Of a stretch of 64,000 nt of DNA, positions 16,288 through 27,100 are shown in pieces; positions within the stretch are counted from its first letter, which is position 1; each line of letters opens with the position of its first letter. Origin of the DNA: Tractidigestivibacter sp050946515 (GTDB taxonomy: Bacteria > Actinomycetota > Coriobacteriia > Coriobacteriales > Atopobiaceae). Location of the stretch: NCBI RefSeq assembly GCF_050946515.1, contig NZ_JBMNUX010000013.1, positions 10,743 through 74,742 on the forward strand, in the 5' to 3' direction. The notes under the pieces were generated by a model. It worked only from the letters and a program-made list of their open reading frames with translations, had not been told where the DNA came from and did not search any database. The position numbers and the translations under genes are program-made.

Positions 16288-18087
16288 CTATTCGGACTGA
16301 ATGCACCCGAAGGGGCAGACCTGCTGGCACTGGCCGCAGCCTACGCACTGGGTGGGGTCGATCACGGCATGGCCGGTCTCGTCCTTGCCAAGGGCGGGGC
16401 AGCCAATCTGGACGCAGCGACCGCAGCGGCGGCAATCGCGAATCACGGGCATGGCCTTCTTCGTGCGGTCGACCAAGCGGCAAGGCGCCTTGAAGATCAC
16501 GACGGAGAGAAGGTCGGCGTGCGACGTTGCGGTCTTGAGCGCATCGCGCACCTCGGCGAGGCTCTGCGCGTTGGCCTCGATGACCTCGTCCACGCCGATG
16601 GCGCGGCAGAGGGCGGGCAGGTCGAGCGCATGGCCGGCGGGGCGGTCGAGGACGCTGGGCTTGTCTTGGGGATCCACGAGCGGGCTGATGCGCGCTCCCT
16701 GCTCAGAGAGCGTGATGCCGTTGACGGGGTTGCCCTGCGTTCCGGTCATGGCCGTCGTGCGGTTGTCCAGAATCACGAGCGTCCCCTTGCCGCCGTTATA
16801 GGCGGTGCCCAGAAGGGAGGTGATGCCGGAGTGCGCGAACGTGGAGTCGCCGATGACGCCCACCACAGGACGTCCCGTGCGCTCGGACACGCCGGCAAGC
16901 TCCATGCCGTGGTCCATCGAGAGGGACGCGCCCATGTCTATGACGGAGTCGACCGACTTGTACGGCGCGACGGCACCCAGCGTGTAGCAGCCGATGTCGC
17001 CCGTGACGATGGCCTTCATGCGGCGAAGCTCGCAGAAGACCAGGCGGTGAGGGCAGCCGGCGCAGAACGCGGGCGGACGAGGCGGAAGGTCGGTCGCCGC
17101 ATTGAGGTGTGCGGGCTGCTCGACGCCAAAGCTGGCGCGGATGTCTGCGGGGAAGATCTCTCCGGAGCGGGGCAGGGGAGACGCGGGCGGCTCCTCGAGC
17201 TTGATGCCCATGGCGGCAACATGGTCGCGGAAGTAGCGGCAGGCCTCCTCGACAACGTAGAGGTGGTCGACTGAGGCGGCGAACTCGGCCAGGCGCTTGG
17301 GCGGCAGCGGCCAAGAGAGCCCCACCTTGAACACGGATGCGTTGGGCAGCGCCTCGCGAACGTGGTTGTAGAGGGCGCCTGCGCAGATGACGCCCACCTT
17401 TGTGTCGCGCATCTCGACGCGGTTGAGGTCGCAGGTCTCGGCGTACTCGACAAGCGCGTCCTCGCGCTTGTTGGTGGCCTCGGTGCGCCCAACGGCGAAG
17501 GCCGGCATCATGACGTACTTGGAAGGCTGGCTCTCGTAGTCGAGCTGTTTGGGCTCCACGCGCTCGCCAGCAGCCTCCACCATGGTGCGCGTGTGCGCAA
17601 TGCGCATGGTCTCGTGGAGAAGGACGGGCGTATCGAAGCGCTCGGAGATCTCGAACGCGCGCTTTGCGAACTCGTAGGCCTCCTGCGAGTCGGACGGGTC
17701 AAGCGCAGGCACGCGCGCGAAGGCCGCGTAGTTGCGCGAGTCCTGCTCGTTCTGCGAGCTGTACATTGAAGGGTCGTCTGCAACGAGAAGGACAAGGCCC
17801 GCGCCCACGCCGGTGTTGGTGACCGACATGAAGGGGTCCGCCGCCACGTTGAGGCCGACGTGCTTCATGGTGACCAGCGTGCGCACGCCGCCCAGCGACG
17901 AGCCGATGCCAACCTCAAGCGCGACCTTCTCGTTAGGCGACCACTCGCAGTAGACCTCCTTGTGCTGAACGAGGTTCTCCAAGGTCTCGGTAGAAGGCGT
18001 TCCGGGGTAGCCCGTCCCCACCTTGCAGCCGGCCTCCCATGCCCCGAGGGCTATGGCCTCGTTTCCTGATAGAAGCTGCTTTCCCAT
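16288..18087 (-). CDS. iorA: Indolepyruvate:ferredoxin oxidoreductase alpha subunit
   Basis: A 599-residue thiamine-diphosphate enzyme converting aryl pyruvates (from Trp, Tyr, Phe) to aryl-acetyl-CoA with reduced ferredoxin. The N-terminal pyrimidine domain starts GNEAIALGAWEAG; the TPP domain has FCAGCPHR and GDIGCYTLG, and further GDSTFAHSGI...LDNRTTAMTG. The C-terminus holds two 4Fe-4S motifs, CRRCGRCVQIGCP and CVGCGQCQQVCPFG. The ATG at 18087 has GGAGAG at the right distance; an in-frame ATG eight codons upstream is less likely. Confidence 0.94.
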   Translation of the reverse strand: MGKQLLSGNEAIALGAWEAGCKVGTGYPGTPSTETLENLVQHKEVYCEWSPNEKVALEVGIGSSLGGVRTLVTMKHVGLNVAADPFMSVTNTGVGAGLVLLVADDPSMYSSQNEQDSRNYAAFARVPALDPSDSQEAYEFAKRAFEISERFDTPVLLHETMRIAHTRTMVEAAGERVEPKQLDYESQPSKYVMMPAFAVGRTEATNKREDALVEYAETCDLNRVEMRDTKVGVICAGALYNHVREALPNASVFKVGLSWPLPPKRLAEFAASVDHLYVVEEACRYFRDHVAAMGIKLEEPPASPLPRSGEIFPADIRASFGVEQPAHLNAATDLPPRPPAFCAGCPHRLVFCELRRMKAIVTGDIGCYTLGAVAPYKSVDSVIDMGASLSMDHGMELAGVSERTGRPVVGVIGDSTFAHSGITSLLGTAYNGGKGTLVILDNRTTAMTGTQGNPVNGITLSEQGARISPLVDPQDKPSVLDRPAGHALDLPALCRAIGVDEVIEANAQSLAEVRDALKTATSHADLLSVVIFKAPCRLVDRTKKAMPVIRDCRRCGRCVQIGCPALGKDETGHAVIDPTQCVGCGQCQQVCPFGCIQSE

Positions 18088-18128
18088 GTGCTCTCCGTTC
18101 CTCTCGCCCAAGGCTTGGGCGTATAGAC

Positions 18129-19766
18129 CTATCCCTTATTCTCGCGATCGACGAGGTTCTGCGCACCATAGCGCTTGCGCAGAAGGGGCTTCTCGATCTT
18201 GCCCGTGGGGTTTCTCGGCACGGGCGCAAAGATGATCTTGCGGGGGCGCTTGTAGCGGGGCAGCCCCAGGCAGAAGTCGTTGATGTCCTGCTCGGTGACG
18301 GTCTCGCAGCCTGGCTTGAGCTCGATGATGGCGCAGGCGATCTCGCCCAGGCGCTCGTCGGGAAGGCCAATCACGGCGACGTCCTTCACTGCCTCGTTAG
18401 CCGAGATGTAGTCCTCGATCTGCACGGGGTAGAGGTTCTCTCCTCCGGAGATGATGACGTCCTTCTTGCGGTCGACGAGCCAGTAGAAGCCGTCGGCGTC
18501 CTGTCGTGCCATGTCGCCGGTAAAGAGCCACCCGTCGCGCAGCGTCTCGGCCGTGGCCACGGGGTCCTTGTAGTAGCACTCCATGACGCCGGGCCCCTGC
18601 ACGGCAAGCTCGCCAACCTCGCCCTGCTTGACGTCGTTGCCCTTGTCGTCCACGATGCGGCACTTCCAGCGATATCCTGGCACGCCAATGGCGCCCACGT
18701 GGTCGGTGTTCTCGACGCCCAGGTGCACGCAGCCCGGCCCGGTCGACTCGGAAAGGCCGTAGTTGGTGTCGTACTGGTGGTTGGGGAAGACCTCGAGCCA
18801 GCGCTTGACCAGGCTCTTGGGGACCGGCTGGGCGCCGATGTGCATCAGGCGCCACTGGTCAAGGTGGTAGTCAGAGAGGGTGACCGTGCCCTGCTCGATG
18901 GCCATGAGTATGTCTTGCGCCCATGGGACGAGAAGCCACACGATGGTGCAGCGCTCGTTGGAGACGGTCTCGAGGATGGTCTTGGGGCTCACGCCGCGAA
19001 GAAGCACGCCGCGCCCGCCAACGAGAAGCGAGCCCAGCCAGTGCATCATGGCGCCTGTGTGGTAGAGCGGCGGTATGCAGAGGAAGGTGTCGTCTGCGGT
19101 CTGGCTATGGTGCTTCTGCTCCATCTCGGCCGCCTGGGTAAGGCTCCTGTGGTGGTGAAGTATCGCCTTGGGAAATCCCGTGGTGCCAGAGCTGAAGTAA
19201 ATCGCCGCGTCCTCGTCCTCCGAGAGCGGGATCATCGGATCTGCGGACGAGCAGAACCCCACAAGCTCCTGGTAGGGCTCGGCCCAGGTCGGGCAGTCGT
19301 CGCCTACATAAAAGAGCAGCCTCCCACGCGAGATCTGAGGCACGATCTGCTCCACGCGCCCGGTGAACTCAGGGCCAAAGACCAGCACGTTGGTGTCTGA
19401 CTTCTCGATGCAGTACTGGATCTCGTCGGAGGAGTAGCGGAAGTTCAGCGGCACCACCGTGGCGCCGCTCTTGAGGACGCCGAAGTAGATGGGCAGCCAT
19501 TCGATGCAGTTGTAGAGCAGAATGGCCACCTTGTCGCCCTTGTGGACGCCGCGCGAGGCCAGAAGATTCGCGAAGCGGTTGGCCTTCTCGTCGAAGACGC
19601 GCCAGGTGATCTCGCGACGATAGGGCTCGTCGTCCGTTGTCTCTACCAGCTCGTAGTCGCGCCACGTGATGCGGCGGCTCTCTCGACGCTGAGGGTTCAC
19701 CTCAACAAGAGCGACGCTGTCTGGCGTCTTCTGCGCGTTCGCGCGCAGCATGTCGACGATGCTCAC
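18129..19766 (-). CDS. AMP-forming acyl-CoA ligase / synthetase
   Basis: A 545-residue ANL-superfamily adenylating enzyme. Motifs include the P-loop YFSSGTTGFPKAILHHHRS, YGLSESTGPG, the GWLFTGDMARQDADGFYWLVDRKKDVIISGGENLYP core and the C-terminal lysine in PRNPTGKIEKPLLRK. It starts at a GTG with AAGGAGGT upstream and lies 41 bases before iorA in one operon. With IorAB it probably activates, or in reverse conserves energy from, aryl-acetic acids such as indole-, phenyl- or hydroxyphenylacetate. Substrate is inferred from context only. Confidence 0.85.
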   Translation of the reverse strand: MSIVDMLRANAQKTPDSVALVEVNPQRRESRRITWRDYELVETTDDEPYRREITWRVFDEKANRFANLLASRGVHKGDKVAILLYNCIEWLPIYFGVLKSGATVVPLNFRYSSDEIQYCIEKSDTNVLVFGPEFTGRVEQIVPQISRGRLLFYVGDDCPTWAEPYQELVGFCSSADPMIPLSEDEDAAIYFSSGTTGFPKAILHHHRSLTQAAEMEQKHHSQTADDTFLCIPPLYHTGAMMHWLGSLLVGGRGVLLRGVSPKTILETVSNERCTIVWLLVPWAQDILMAIEQGTVTLSDYHLDQWRLMHIGAQPVPKSLVKRWLEVFPNHQYDTNYGLSESTGPGCVHLGVENTDHVGAIGVPGYRWKCRIVDDKGNDVKQGEVGELAVQGPGVMECYYKDPVATAETLRDGWLFTGDMARQDADGFYWLVDRKKDVIISGGENLYPVQIEDYISANEAVKDVAVIGLPDERLGEIACAIIELKPGCETVTEQDINDFCLGLPRYKRPRKIIFAPVPRNPTGKIEKPLLRKRYGAQNLVDRENKG

Positions 19767-19957
19767 GGTACCTCCTTGGAAGCAAGCAAACGTACTTTAT
19801 TAACAGCAAGTTGCAATGATAGTTGAGGTATGCGAATGCGCGCGCGAGAAGCGATGCCGCGTCACAGAGGGATAACCTTGGTCGCAAATGCCGCTCTGTC
19901 TCCCAGGGGCTCGCCCAGTCTGAAAGCGCGGAAAATTCGACAAAATATTACGCAGGG

Positions 19958-20001
19958 TTGATTTTTTTCAAATCAGGTTCAAAATATGCTCTCAGTATAA
20001 C
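19958..20001 (+). promoter_or_regulatory. Candidate FNR/CRP-type site and promoter for the radical SAM gene
   Basis: TTGATTTTTTTCAA at 19958-19971 matches the TTGAT-N4-ATCAA dyad with one mismatch. A -10 like TATAAC lies at 19996-20001. If transcription starts near 20008, the dyad is centred about 43 bases upstream, the class II activator position. The sequence here is AT-rich against its surroundings. Confidence 0.35.
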
Positions 20002-20064
20002 GTAAGGGAATTACGATAGCCGGCAAGGGTCGGCACATGCCCTCGGGCGAAAGGATCGTGGAAC

Positions 20065-21597
20065 ATGCAGTCTAAGATTGCGCATGCGGCCGAGCGCAAG
20101 GCGTTCAGCATCGCATTGGATCAGGCCATCAAGGGTGTCAGGAGCGATCATCCCGAGGAGGCCCTCGAGAAGTTCCTGGACATGGGCGGCAAGCTTCTTG
20201 CAGACACCGCTCCTGACATGGCAAACTCGCTTCGCCGTGCCTTCTATCCAGGCTCCAAGTGGGAGAACATGGTCATTGGCCTTGCTAAGAGGATCGATCC
20301 CCACATCCTGCACACGGCCGTGCTGAATGGCGCCTACGAGTCCGCCTTCCGCGGCCTGCGCGAGACCACCCAGTCCGCCGAGAAGTACCAGTGCAACGTG
20401 CCTTGGATCATCATCTTCGACCCCACGAGCGCCTGCAACATGCACTGCGTTGGCTGCTGGGCCGCCGACTACTCCAAGTCGCTGAACCTCACTTATGACG
20501 AGATGGATTCGCTCGTCACGCAGGCCGCCGAGCTTGGCTGCCACTGGTTCATGCTTACCGGCGGCGAGCCCATGGTTCGCTGGCGCGACATCGTCAAGCT
20601 GGCCGAGAAGCACGACGACTGCCTCTTCAGCCTCTACACCAACGGCACGCTGATCAACCAGCAGGTCTGCGACGACTGCAAGCGCACGGGCAACATCCTG
20701 TTCTCCGTGTCCCTCGAGGGCTTTGAGGATGCAAACGACAGCCGCCGCGGCGAGGGCTGCTTCGACAAGGTCATGGCCGCCTTCGACCTCATGAAGGCCA
20801 ACGGCATCCCGTTCGGCATCTCCACGGCCTACACCCGCAACAACGTCGAGTCCGTCACCTCCGACGAGTACCTCGACATGGTCATCGAGAAGGGCGCCCT
20901 GTGGGCCTGGTACTTCCACTACATGCCCGTCGGCGAGGGCGCGAACGCCGACCTCATGCCCACGATCGAGCAGCGCGAGTACATGATCAAGCGCATTCGC
21001 GAGATTCGTGACTACGAGGGCGGCAAGCCCATCATGACCATGGACTTCCAGAACGACGGCGAGTTCGTCGGCGGTTGCATCGCTGGCGGTCGCGTGTTCT
21101 GCCACATCACCGCAAAGGGTGACGTGGAGCCCTGCGTCTTCATCCACTACTCCAACGCGAACATCAAGGAGAAGTCGCTCATCGAGTGCCTGCAGCAGCC
21201 CATCTTCCAGGCCTATCGTGCTCACTGGCCGTGGAACGACAACATGCTGCGCCCCTGCCCGATGCTCGAGAACCCCGAGATCCTGCCGCAGATCGTCCAC
21301 GAGGCAGACGCCAAGTCCACCGAGTACGTCACCCCGGAGGACGTCGACCACCTGTGCGCTCGCACCACGCCGTACGCGAAGACCTGGCAGCCTGTTGCCG
21401 ACCGCATCTGGAACGAGGAGCACCCCGGCGGCAAGAAGATCTACGAGGACGACATCTCGATGATGGACGTCGACAAGAAGGCCAAGATGCTGGCCAAGAA
21501 GGACGCTGAGCTCGAGGGCCAGATTGAGGATGGCACCGAGTTCGATGATGCCGCCATTGAGGAAGTTCGCAAGGCTGCTGGCGTCAGCGCCAAGTAG
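20065..21597 (+). CDS. Radical SAM protein of unknown substrate
   Basis: A 510-residue radical SAM enzyme. The 4Fe-4S cysteines C124, C128 and C131 form CNMHCVGC (C-x3-C-x2-C), followed by MLTGGEPMV and LYTNGTLI, the SAM-binding strands. Several cysteines in the C-terminal part (GGCIAGGRVFCHITAKGDVEPCVF and RPCPMLENP) suggest an auxiliary SPASM-like cluster. About 110 residues precede the barrel and a charged helical tail of about 100 residues follows. AAGGA lies before the ATG. A single gene; no peptide substrate or maturation partner is adjacent. Confidence 0.85.
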   Translation: MQSKIAHAAERKAFSIALDQAIKGVRSDHPEEALEKFLDMGGKLLADTAPDMANSLRRAFYPGSKWENMVIGLAKRIDPHILHTAVLNGAYESAFRGLRETTQSAEKYQCNVPWIIIFDPTSACNMHCVGCWAADYSKSLNLTYDEMDSLVTQAAELGCHWFMLTGGEPMVRWRDIVKLAEKHDDCLFSLYTNGTLINQQVCDDCKRTGNILFSVSLEGFEDANDSRRGEGCFDKVMAAFDLMKANGIPFGISTAYTRNNVESVTSDEYLDMVIEKGALWAWYFHYMPVGEGANADLMPTIEQREYMIKRIREIRDYEGGKPIMTMDFQNDGEFVGGCIAGGRVFCHITAKGDVEPCVFIHYSNANIKEKSLIECLQQPIFQAYRAHWPWNDNMLRPCPMLENPEILPQIVHEADAKSTEYVTPEDVDHLCARTTPYAKTWQPVADRIWNEEHPGGKKIYEDDISMMDVDKKAKMLAKKDAELEGQIEDGTEFDDAAIEEVRKAAGVSAK

Positions 21598-21752
21598 TAA
21601 TAGCTTAGAATGTCGTGCGCGGCCCCGGAGAACCGGGGCCGCGTCATGTTGAGGGGTTCGGCGTGCTTTTTTGCATGCGAACGAAAACGAAGACGCGGAA
21701 GCCGATGAGTTTTCCCACCGGGCCTTGATGCAGGAAAGAGGGGGCATCGCTC

Positions 21753-22619
21753 ATGTGGATTTTGGCAGCCGCGGGTTCGGCGTTCTTCGCCGGCGTGACG
21801 GCGATTCTCGCCAAGTGTGGCATTCAGAAGACCGATTCGGACGTGGCCACGGCCATCAGGACCATCGTGGTCCTTCTGTTTGCATGGCTGATGGCGGCAA
21901 TTGTGGGCTCCATTCCCACCATTGGGCAGATCACCCCGCATTCGCTTCTGTTCCTCGCGCTTTCCGGCCTTGCGACGGGCGCAAGCTGGATCTGCTACTT
22001 CAAGGCTCTCTCGATGGGAGACGTGAACAAGGTCGTCCCGATTGACAAGTGCTCCACGGTCCTCACGGTGCTGCTCGCCATCGTGCTCTTTGGCGAGACC
22101 AACAACCTTCCGGTGAAGCTTCTGGGCTGCGCAGGCATTCTCGTGGGAACGCTCATGATGCTCGAGCGCAAGAAGCAGGACCACGACGTGCAGGGCAACT
22201 CGTGGATGTGGTACGCGGTGGGCTCTGCCGTCTTTGCCGCGCTGACCTCGATTCTTGCCAAGGTTGGCATCGAGGGCGTCGAGTCAAACCTCGCCACGGC
22301 CATCCGCACCTGCTTCGTGCTGGTTATGGCCTGGGTCGTCGTCGCCATGCGCGGAAAGATGAACCTCGTGCATGGCATCGACCGTCACGAGCTGGCGTTC
22401 ATCTGCCTGTCTGGCGTGGCGACCGGCGCCTCCTGGCTCTGCTACTACTACGCCATCCAGAACGGCGTCGTCTCGGTCGTCGTGCCCATCGACAAGCTGT
22501 CCATCGTCGTGTCGATGGCATTCTCGGCAATCGTGTTCCACGAGAAGTACACCAAGCGCTCGCTGATCGGCCTTGCCATCATCGTGGTCTCGACGCTTGC
22601 GATGGCGATCTTCTCGTAG
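21753..22619 (+). CDS. DMT-superfamily (EamA) transporter with two homologous halves
   Basis: A 288-residue protein with ten hydrophobic segments. The two halves are visibly duplicated: SAFFAGVTAILAKCGIQ...ATAIRTIVVLLFAWLM is mirrored by SAVFAALTSILAKVGIE...ATAIRTCFVLVMAWVV, and SGLATGASWICYFKALSMGDVNKVVPIDKCS by SGVATGASWLCYYYAIQNGVVSVVVPIDKLS. This is the EamA arrangement. The substrate is unknown; a metabolite exporter is likely. GAGGGGG precedes the ATG. Confidence 0.88.
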   Translation: MWILAAAGSAFFAGVTAILAKCGIQKTDSDVATAIRTIVVLLFAWLMAAIVGSIPTIGQITPHSLLFLALSGLATGASWICYFKALSMGDVNKVVPIDKCSTVLTVLLAIVLFGETNNLPVKLLGCAGILVGTLMMLERKKQDHDVQGNSWMWYAVGSAVFAALTSILAKVGIEGVESNLATAIRTCFVLVMAWVVVAMRGKMNLVHGIDRHELAFICLSGVATGASWLCYYYAIQNGVVSVVVPIDKLSIVVSMAFSAIVFHEKYTKRSLIGLAIIVVSTLAMAIFS

Positions 22620-22674
22620 GGCTTGCCGGCTTCCCGTGGTCCCACGCGCCGGCAAGGCTGGCCGCCGGCTTCGT

Positions 22675-23712
22675 CTAGTACTTGTTGTGGATGTGCTCTG
22701 CTGCGCCGCGTAGGCCGCCTATGGTCAGGGCCGTGCCGTCGTCCAGCACGAGCGTGCCGTCAAGGGTCCCAAAAACCTGGTGCTGGATCGAGACGAGCAC
22801 GCCTGCTATGTCGGTGTCGTCGCGACGGTCGAGCAGCGGCTTGAACGTCAGGTCGAGCCTGCCTGCGTCATCTGTCATGTGCCACGTCTCTAGGTAGCGA
22901 TAGTGGCCAGGCTCGCCGGGGATTCCAAAGTCAACGCGCCCAAGCTTGTGGGCGATGCCGTCGACGAAGATCATGTTCTCGCTTGCCGCCGTTGTGTCGC
23001 CGAAGCCATAGCCAAGGTTGAGCCCTATCACGTGGCCTGCCTGGCGGCCTTGCGCAGCAGCCCAATACCACGTGTTGTCATAGGTCCAGACGCCACGACC
23101 CCAATCGAGGAGCCCGAAGGAGCTCTCGGGCGAGAACTCGTGGAAGGCGGCCCCACGGCGAAAGCCCCCGCGGGCGCGCATGCCGACGATCTTGCGGTTG
23201 TAGTAGAACGCCGTCGGGTCGTCTTGCCATGGCGTGCAGATCACCATTGAGTCGCGAGGCTCCTCATCAAGCAGAAGCTCGACGTCGAGCTCGTCGTCAC
23301 CATCGAATCCGCTCATAAAAAATGAAAGCCTTCGCCCGCCGGGGACGTGGCGCCAGCTTACGCGGCAGCGCCGATTCTCCCACACAATGTCGCCGCTTCT
23401 TGAATCTGCGGGCAGCCCCATCGTTCCTAGGGGCACAGGCACCGTCTCGGTGGTCGTCTTGTAGCTGTGCTCGGCAAAATTGACGACCGAAGCAGAGACG
23501 ATCCCCAGATATCCGAGGTCGCCAAACGTGAGGGCTATGGCCACCTCGTCGTCGTTTACAAGGTAATAGTCCCAATCCTTGATGCGCCAGATGGGCGCCG
23601 CGATGTCGTCGCGCCTGTACTCGAAGGGAGGACGGGTGGCCCATCCCGGCTCGCGGAGCCTTCCGGACTCGTCCAGCAGCCTGCCAGAACCGACAATGCG
23701 ATGCTCGCCCAT
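22675..23712 (-). CDS. DUF2804 family protein
   Basis: A 345-residue soluble protein matching the DUF2804 family by overall pattern. The N-terminus (GSGRLLDESGRLREPGWATRPPFEYRRDDI) is followed by many aromatic beta-strand-like segments such as WRIKDWDYYLVN and WGRGVWTYDNTWYWAAAQG. The function is not known; related proteins are often read as beta-sandwich lipocalin- or hydrolase-like. It is encoded alone, divergent from gltB. Confidence 0.75.
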   Translation of the reverse strand: MGEHRIVGSGRLLDESGRLREPGWATRPPFEYRRDDIAAPIWRIKDWDYYLVNDDEVAIALTFGDLGYLGIVSASVVNFAEHSYKTTTETVPVPLGTMGLPADSRSGDIVWENRRCRVSWRHVPGGRRLSFFMSGFDGDDELDVELLLDEEPRDSMVICTPWQDDPTAFYYNRKIVGMRARGGFRRGAAFHEFSPESSFGLLDWGRGVWTYDNTWYWAAAQGRQAGHVIGLNLGYGFGDTTAASENMIFVDGIAHKLGRVDFGIPGEPGHYRYLETWHMTDDAGRLDLTFKPLLDRRDDTDIAGVLVSIQHQVFGTLDGTLVLDDGTALTIGGLRGAAEHIHNKY

Positions 23713-24134
23713 GCCAGCCTCCTCAAAAGAGCCATCCTTTCATTTAGCATCGGCCTTGTCCTAGCGAAATCTCCGCATATCTCGGTGCGCGGCGGGGCTC
23801 TATCCGCCTGTGGAGGCATAGGCTCTGAGCTGGCATTATTTCAGAAAATTGTCGGAAAAATCAACAAAAAGATACGTGAGCGATTCGAGCAGGTAGCATC
23901 TTTGTTCCGGACGGCAGCCGCTCTTGCCACTGGAAATAAAATTTTCTACGAAAGCGTGTATTCAGACGCGTCCGCTTGGCAAGCGCAGAGACACAACCAC
24001 CCGACAGGCAGCTCTCTCGGTGCAGAGAAGAGCTCCCCGCACTACGGACAAGGCGCGCTGCCACAAGAGACAGGAACGCGCCCGCACGTGGCACTTATGG
24101 ATGGCCGTGCGGACGCAGGAGAGGGAGGGACCCC
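23713..24134. other. Gene-free divergent region upstream of gltB
   Basis: The 422-base spacer between the DUF2804 gene and gltB is AT-rich at about 23830-23955 and GC-rich afterwards. I see a possible stem-loop at about 24082-24114 (CCGCACG...CGTGCGG arms), close to the gltB ribosome site. No known riboswitch pattern was recognised. Frames through it extend gltB upstream but do not resemble glutamate synthase. Confidence 0.4.
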
Positions 24135-27100
24135 ATGAGTTCAACAGCAATGGGCAGCATGGGCGCCGGAAATCGGTCGCAGCAAGGGCTCTATCGGGAA
24201 GAGTTTGAGCACGACGCTTGCGGCATTGGCGCTCTTGCGCACCTGAAGGGACAGCGCTCGCACCAGATGCTTGACGACGCGCTCTCCGTGCTTGTGAACC
24301 TCGAGCACCGAGGCGGCAAGGGCCTCGAGCGAAACACCGGCGACGGCGCCGGCATCCTTTTCCAGGTGCCGCATCGCTTCTTCCGCAAGGAAGCCCAGAA
24401 GTGGGGCCACCTTCTTCCCGAGGAGGGCGACTACGGCGTTGCCATGGTCTTCTTCCCTCAGGACGACGAGGGCGAGCAGGTGGCCCGCCGCGTCTTCGAG
24501 GAGGGCTGCGCCGAGCTTGGCGTTCCGCTTCTCTTCTGGCGAGAGGTGCCCATAGACCCGCACGACCTGGGCGAGACCGCCCGTGCCTGCATGCCGAGAA
24601 TCCGCCAGGCGTTTCTCGGCCGGCCCCAAGGAGTGAGCGCTGGCGACGACTTTGAGCGCAAGCTCTACGTCTGCCGTCGCACCATCGAAAAGGCGGCGAG
24701 CAAGAACTCCGGCCTTGACGGAAAGATCTTCTATATTTGCTCGATGAGCTCGCGCACGATCGTCTACAAGGGCATGCTCGTGGCAACGCAGATGCGCGGC
24801 TTCTATCCAGATTTGAACGACGCCTCCACCGAAACGGCGCTGGCGCTGGTGCACTCGCGCTACTCGACCAACACCACCCCCAGCTGGGAGCGCGCGCACC
24901 CCAACCGCTACATCGTCCACAATGGCGAAATCAACACCCTTCGTGGCAACGTCAACTGGATTCGCGCCCGCGAGTCCCAGTTCTACTCGCCCGTGCTCGG
25001 CCATGACCTCGGCCGTGTGATTCCGGTCATCAACCGCGAGGGCTCGGACTCAGCCATCCTGGACAACGTGCTCGAGTTTCTTACCATGAACGGTCGGCCG
25101 CTCGCCCGTGCCGTCACGATGCTTCTGCCCGAGCCGTGGGACAACAACACGCAGCTTTCCGACTCGCGTCGAGCCTACGACTGCTACCAGTCAATGCTTA
25201 CCGAGAGCTGGGACGGTCCTGCCGCCATCGCGTTTTCCGATGGCATCATCACGGGCGCCGCGCTTGACAGAAACGGCCTTCGTCCCGCTCGCTACTACGT
25301 GACGCGCGACGACCGCATGATTCTTGCCTCCGAGGCCGGCGCGCTCGACGTCGATCCCAGCAACATCTTGAAGGCGGGCTCGCTCGGCCCCGGCGAGATG
25401 TTCGTGGTTGACCCCGCGCAGGGCCGCATCATCTGGGACGACGAGGTCAAGGGCCACTTTGCCAGCCAGAAGCCCTTCCGCGACTGGATTGACTCCCAGA
25501 CGCTGTCCGTGTCTGACCTTGTCGACGCAGCTGGGGAAGATGCCGGTGGCGACCCCTTTGCCTCCGCTGACGCCGACGTGAGCGTGGTGGAGCGAATGTC
25601 TCGCCACGGCTACCACTTCGACGACGTCGAAGAGGCCGTGCGTCCGATGGCGCAGACCGGAAAGCCCCCTCTGGCCTCTATGGGCGCAGACATTCCGCTT
25701 GCCGTGCTCTCCAAGCGCCCCCGTTCGTTCTTTGACTACTTCAACCAGCTGTTTGCCCAGGTCACAAACCCGCCAATCGACGCCCTTCGCGAGAGCTTCG
25801 TGACCTCGAGCGTGCTTTACATCGGCAACCACGGCAACATGCTGGAGGATTCCAAGAAGAACTGCCAGCTGATCAAGCTGGACGACCCCATCCTGACGGG
25901 CGAGGAGTTCCGCCGGATTGCGACCGTCGACAGGAACGGCTTCCATGCCGCGCGCTTCTCGGCAACCTATCGCCGCGACGCCGGGGATGGAGCGCTTGAG
26001 GCGGCTCTCGACAAGCTCTGCGCAGACGTCGAGGCGGCCGTGCGCGCAGGCGCCAACATCGTGGCGATCTCCGACCGCGCCGGCAGGGGAGAGGTCTCAA
26101 TCCCCTCGCTTCTCGCCGTCTCTGCCGTCCACAACCACATGATCCGCGCCGGCATCCGCATGAACGCCGACTTGGTCGTCGAGAGCGGGGACGCCATCAC
26201 GCCGCACGACTTTGCTACGCTTGTGGGCTATTCCGCCTCGGGCATCTACCCCTATATGGCCCATGACTGCATCCGCGCGCTCGCCGAGCATGGCTCGCTT
26301 TCCGTCAGCGCAGAGGAGGGCGTCAAGAACTACGACAAGGCCGTGCTCTCTGGCATCACGTCGATCATGTCCAAGATGGGCATCTCCACGATGCAGGGCT
26401 ACCACTCCGCGCAGATCTTCGAGATCATGGGCTTTGACGAGAAGTTCGTGGACAAGTACTTCTCGGGCACGGTGAGCCGCGTGGGCGGCCTGGACGCAAA
26501 CGGCGTGCAGCGCGAGTGCAACGAGCGCTACGACGAGACCGACGCCATGCTCAAGAGCCCGTCTCCCAGCCAGCTCCCAAGCTCGGGTCTCACCAAGTGG
26601 CGTCCTCTGGGCGGCGAGCAGCACATGCTGACCCCCGAGGTCATCTACCTGCTGCATCGTGCCACGCGCGAGAACAGCCCCGAGCTCTTCGAGCAGTACT
26701 CGAAGGCGCTGCACCCCACCGACCGAGCCATCGTGCTTCGCGACCTGTTGGAGCTCGTGCCGCTTGAGTCCGGCCCCGTCCCCATCGAAGAGGTCGAGAG
26801 CGCAGACGACATCGTGAAGCACTTCCAGACGAGCGCCATGAGCTTCGGCGCCATCTCCGACGAGGCGCATCGCACGCTTGCCATCGCCATGAACCGGATC
26901 GGCGCCAAGTCGAACACCGGCGAGGGCGGGGAGAACCCCGACCGCGAGACCACGATGGAAAACGGCGACTCCGCCAACTCCAAGGTTCGCCAGGTTGCCT
27001 CCGCGCGCTTTGGCGTCACGAGCCGCTATCTGGTGGCTGGCGAAGAGATCCAGATCAAGATGGCCCAGGGCGCAAAGCCCGGCGAGGGCGGTCACCTGCC

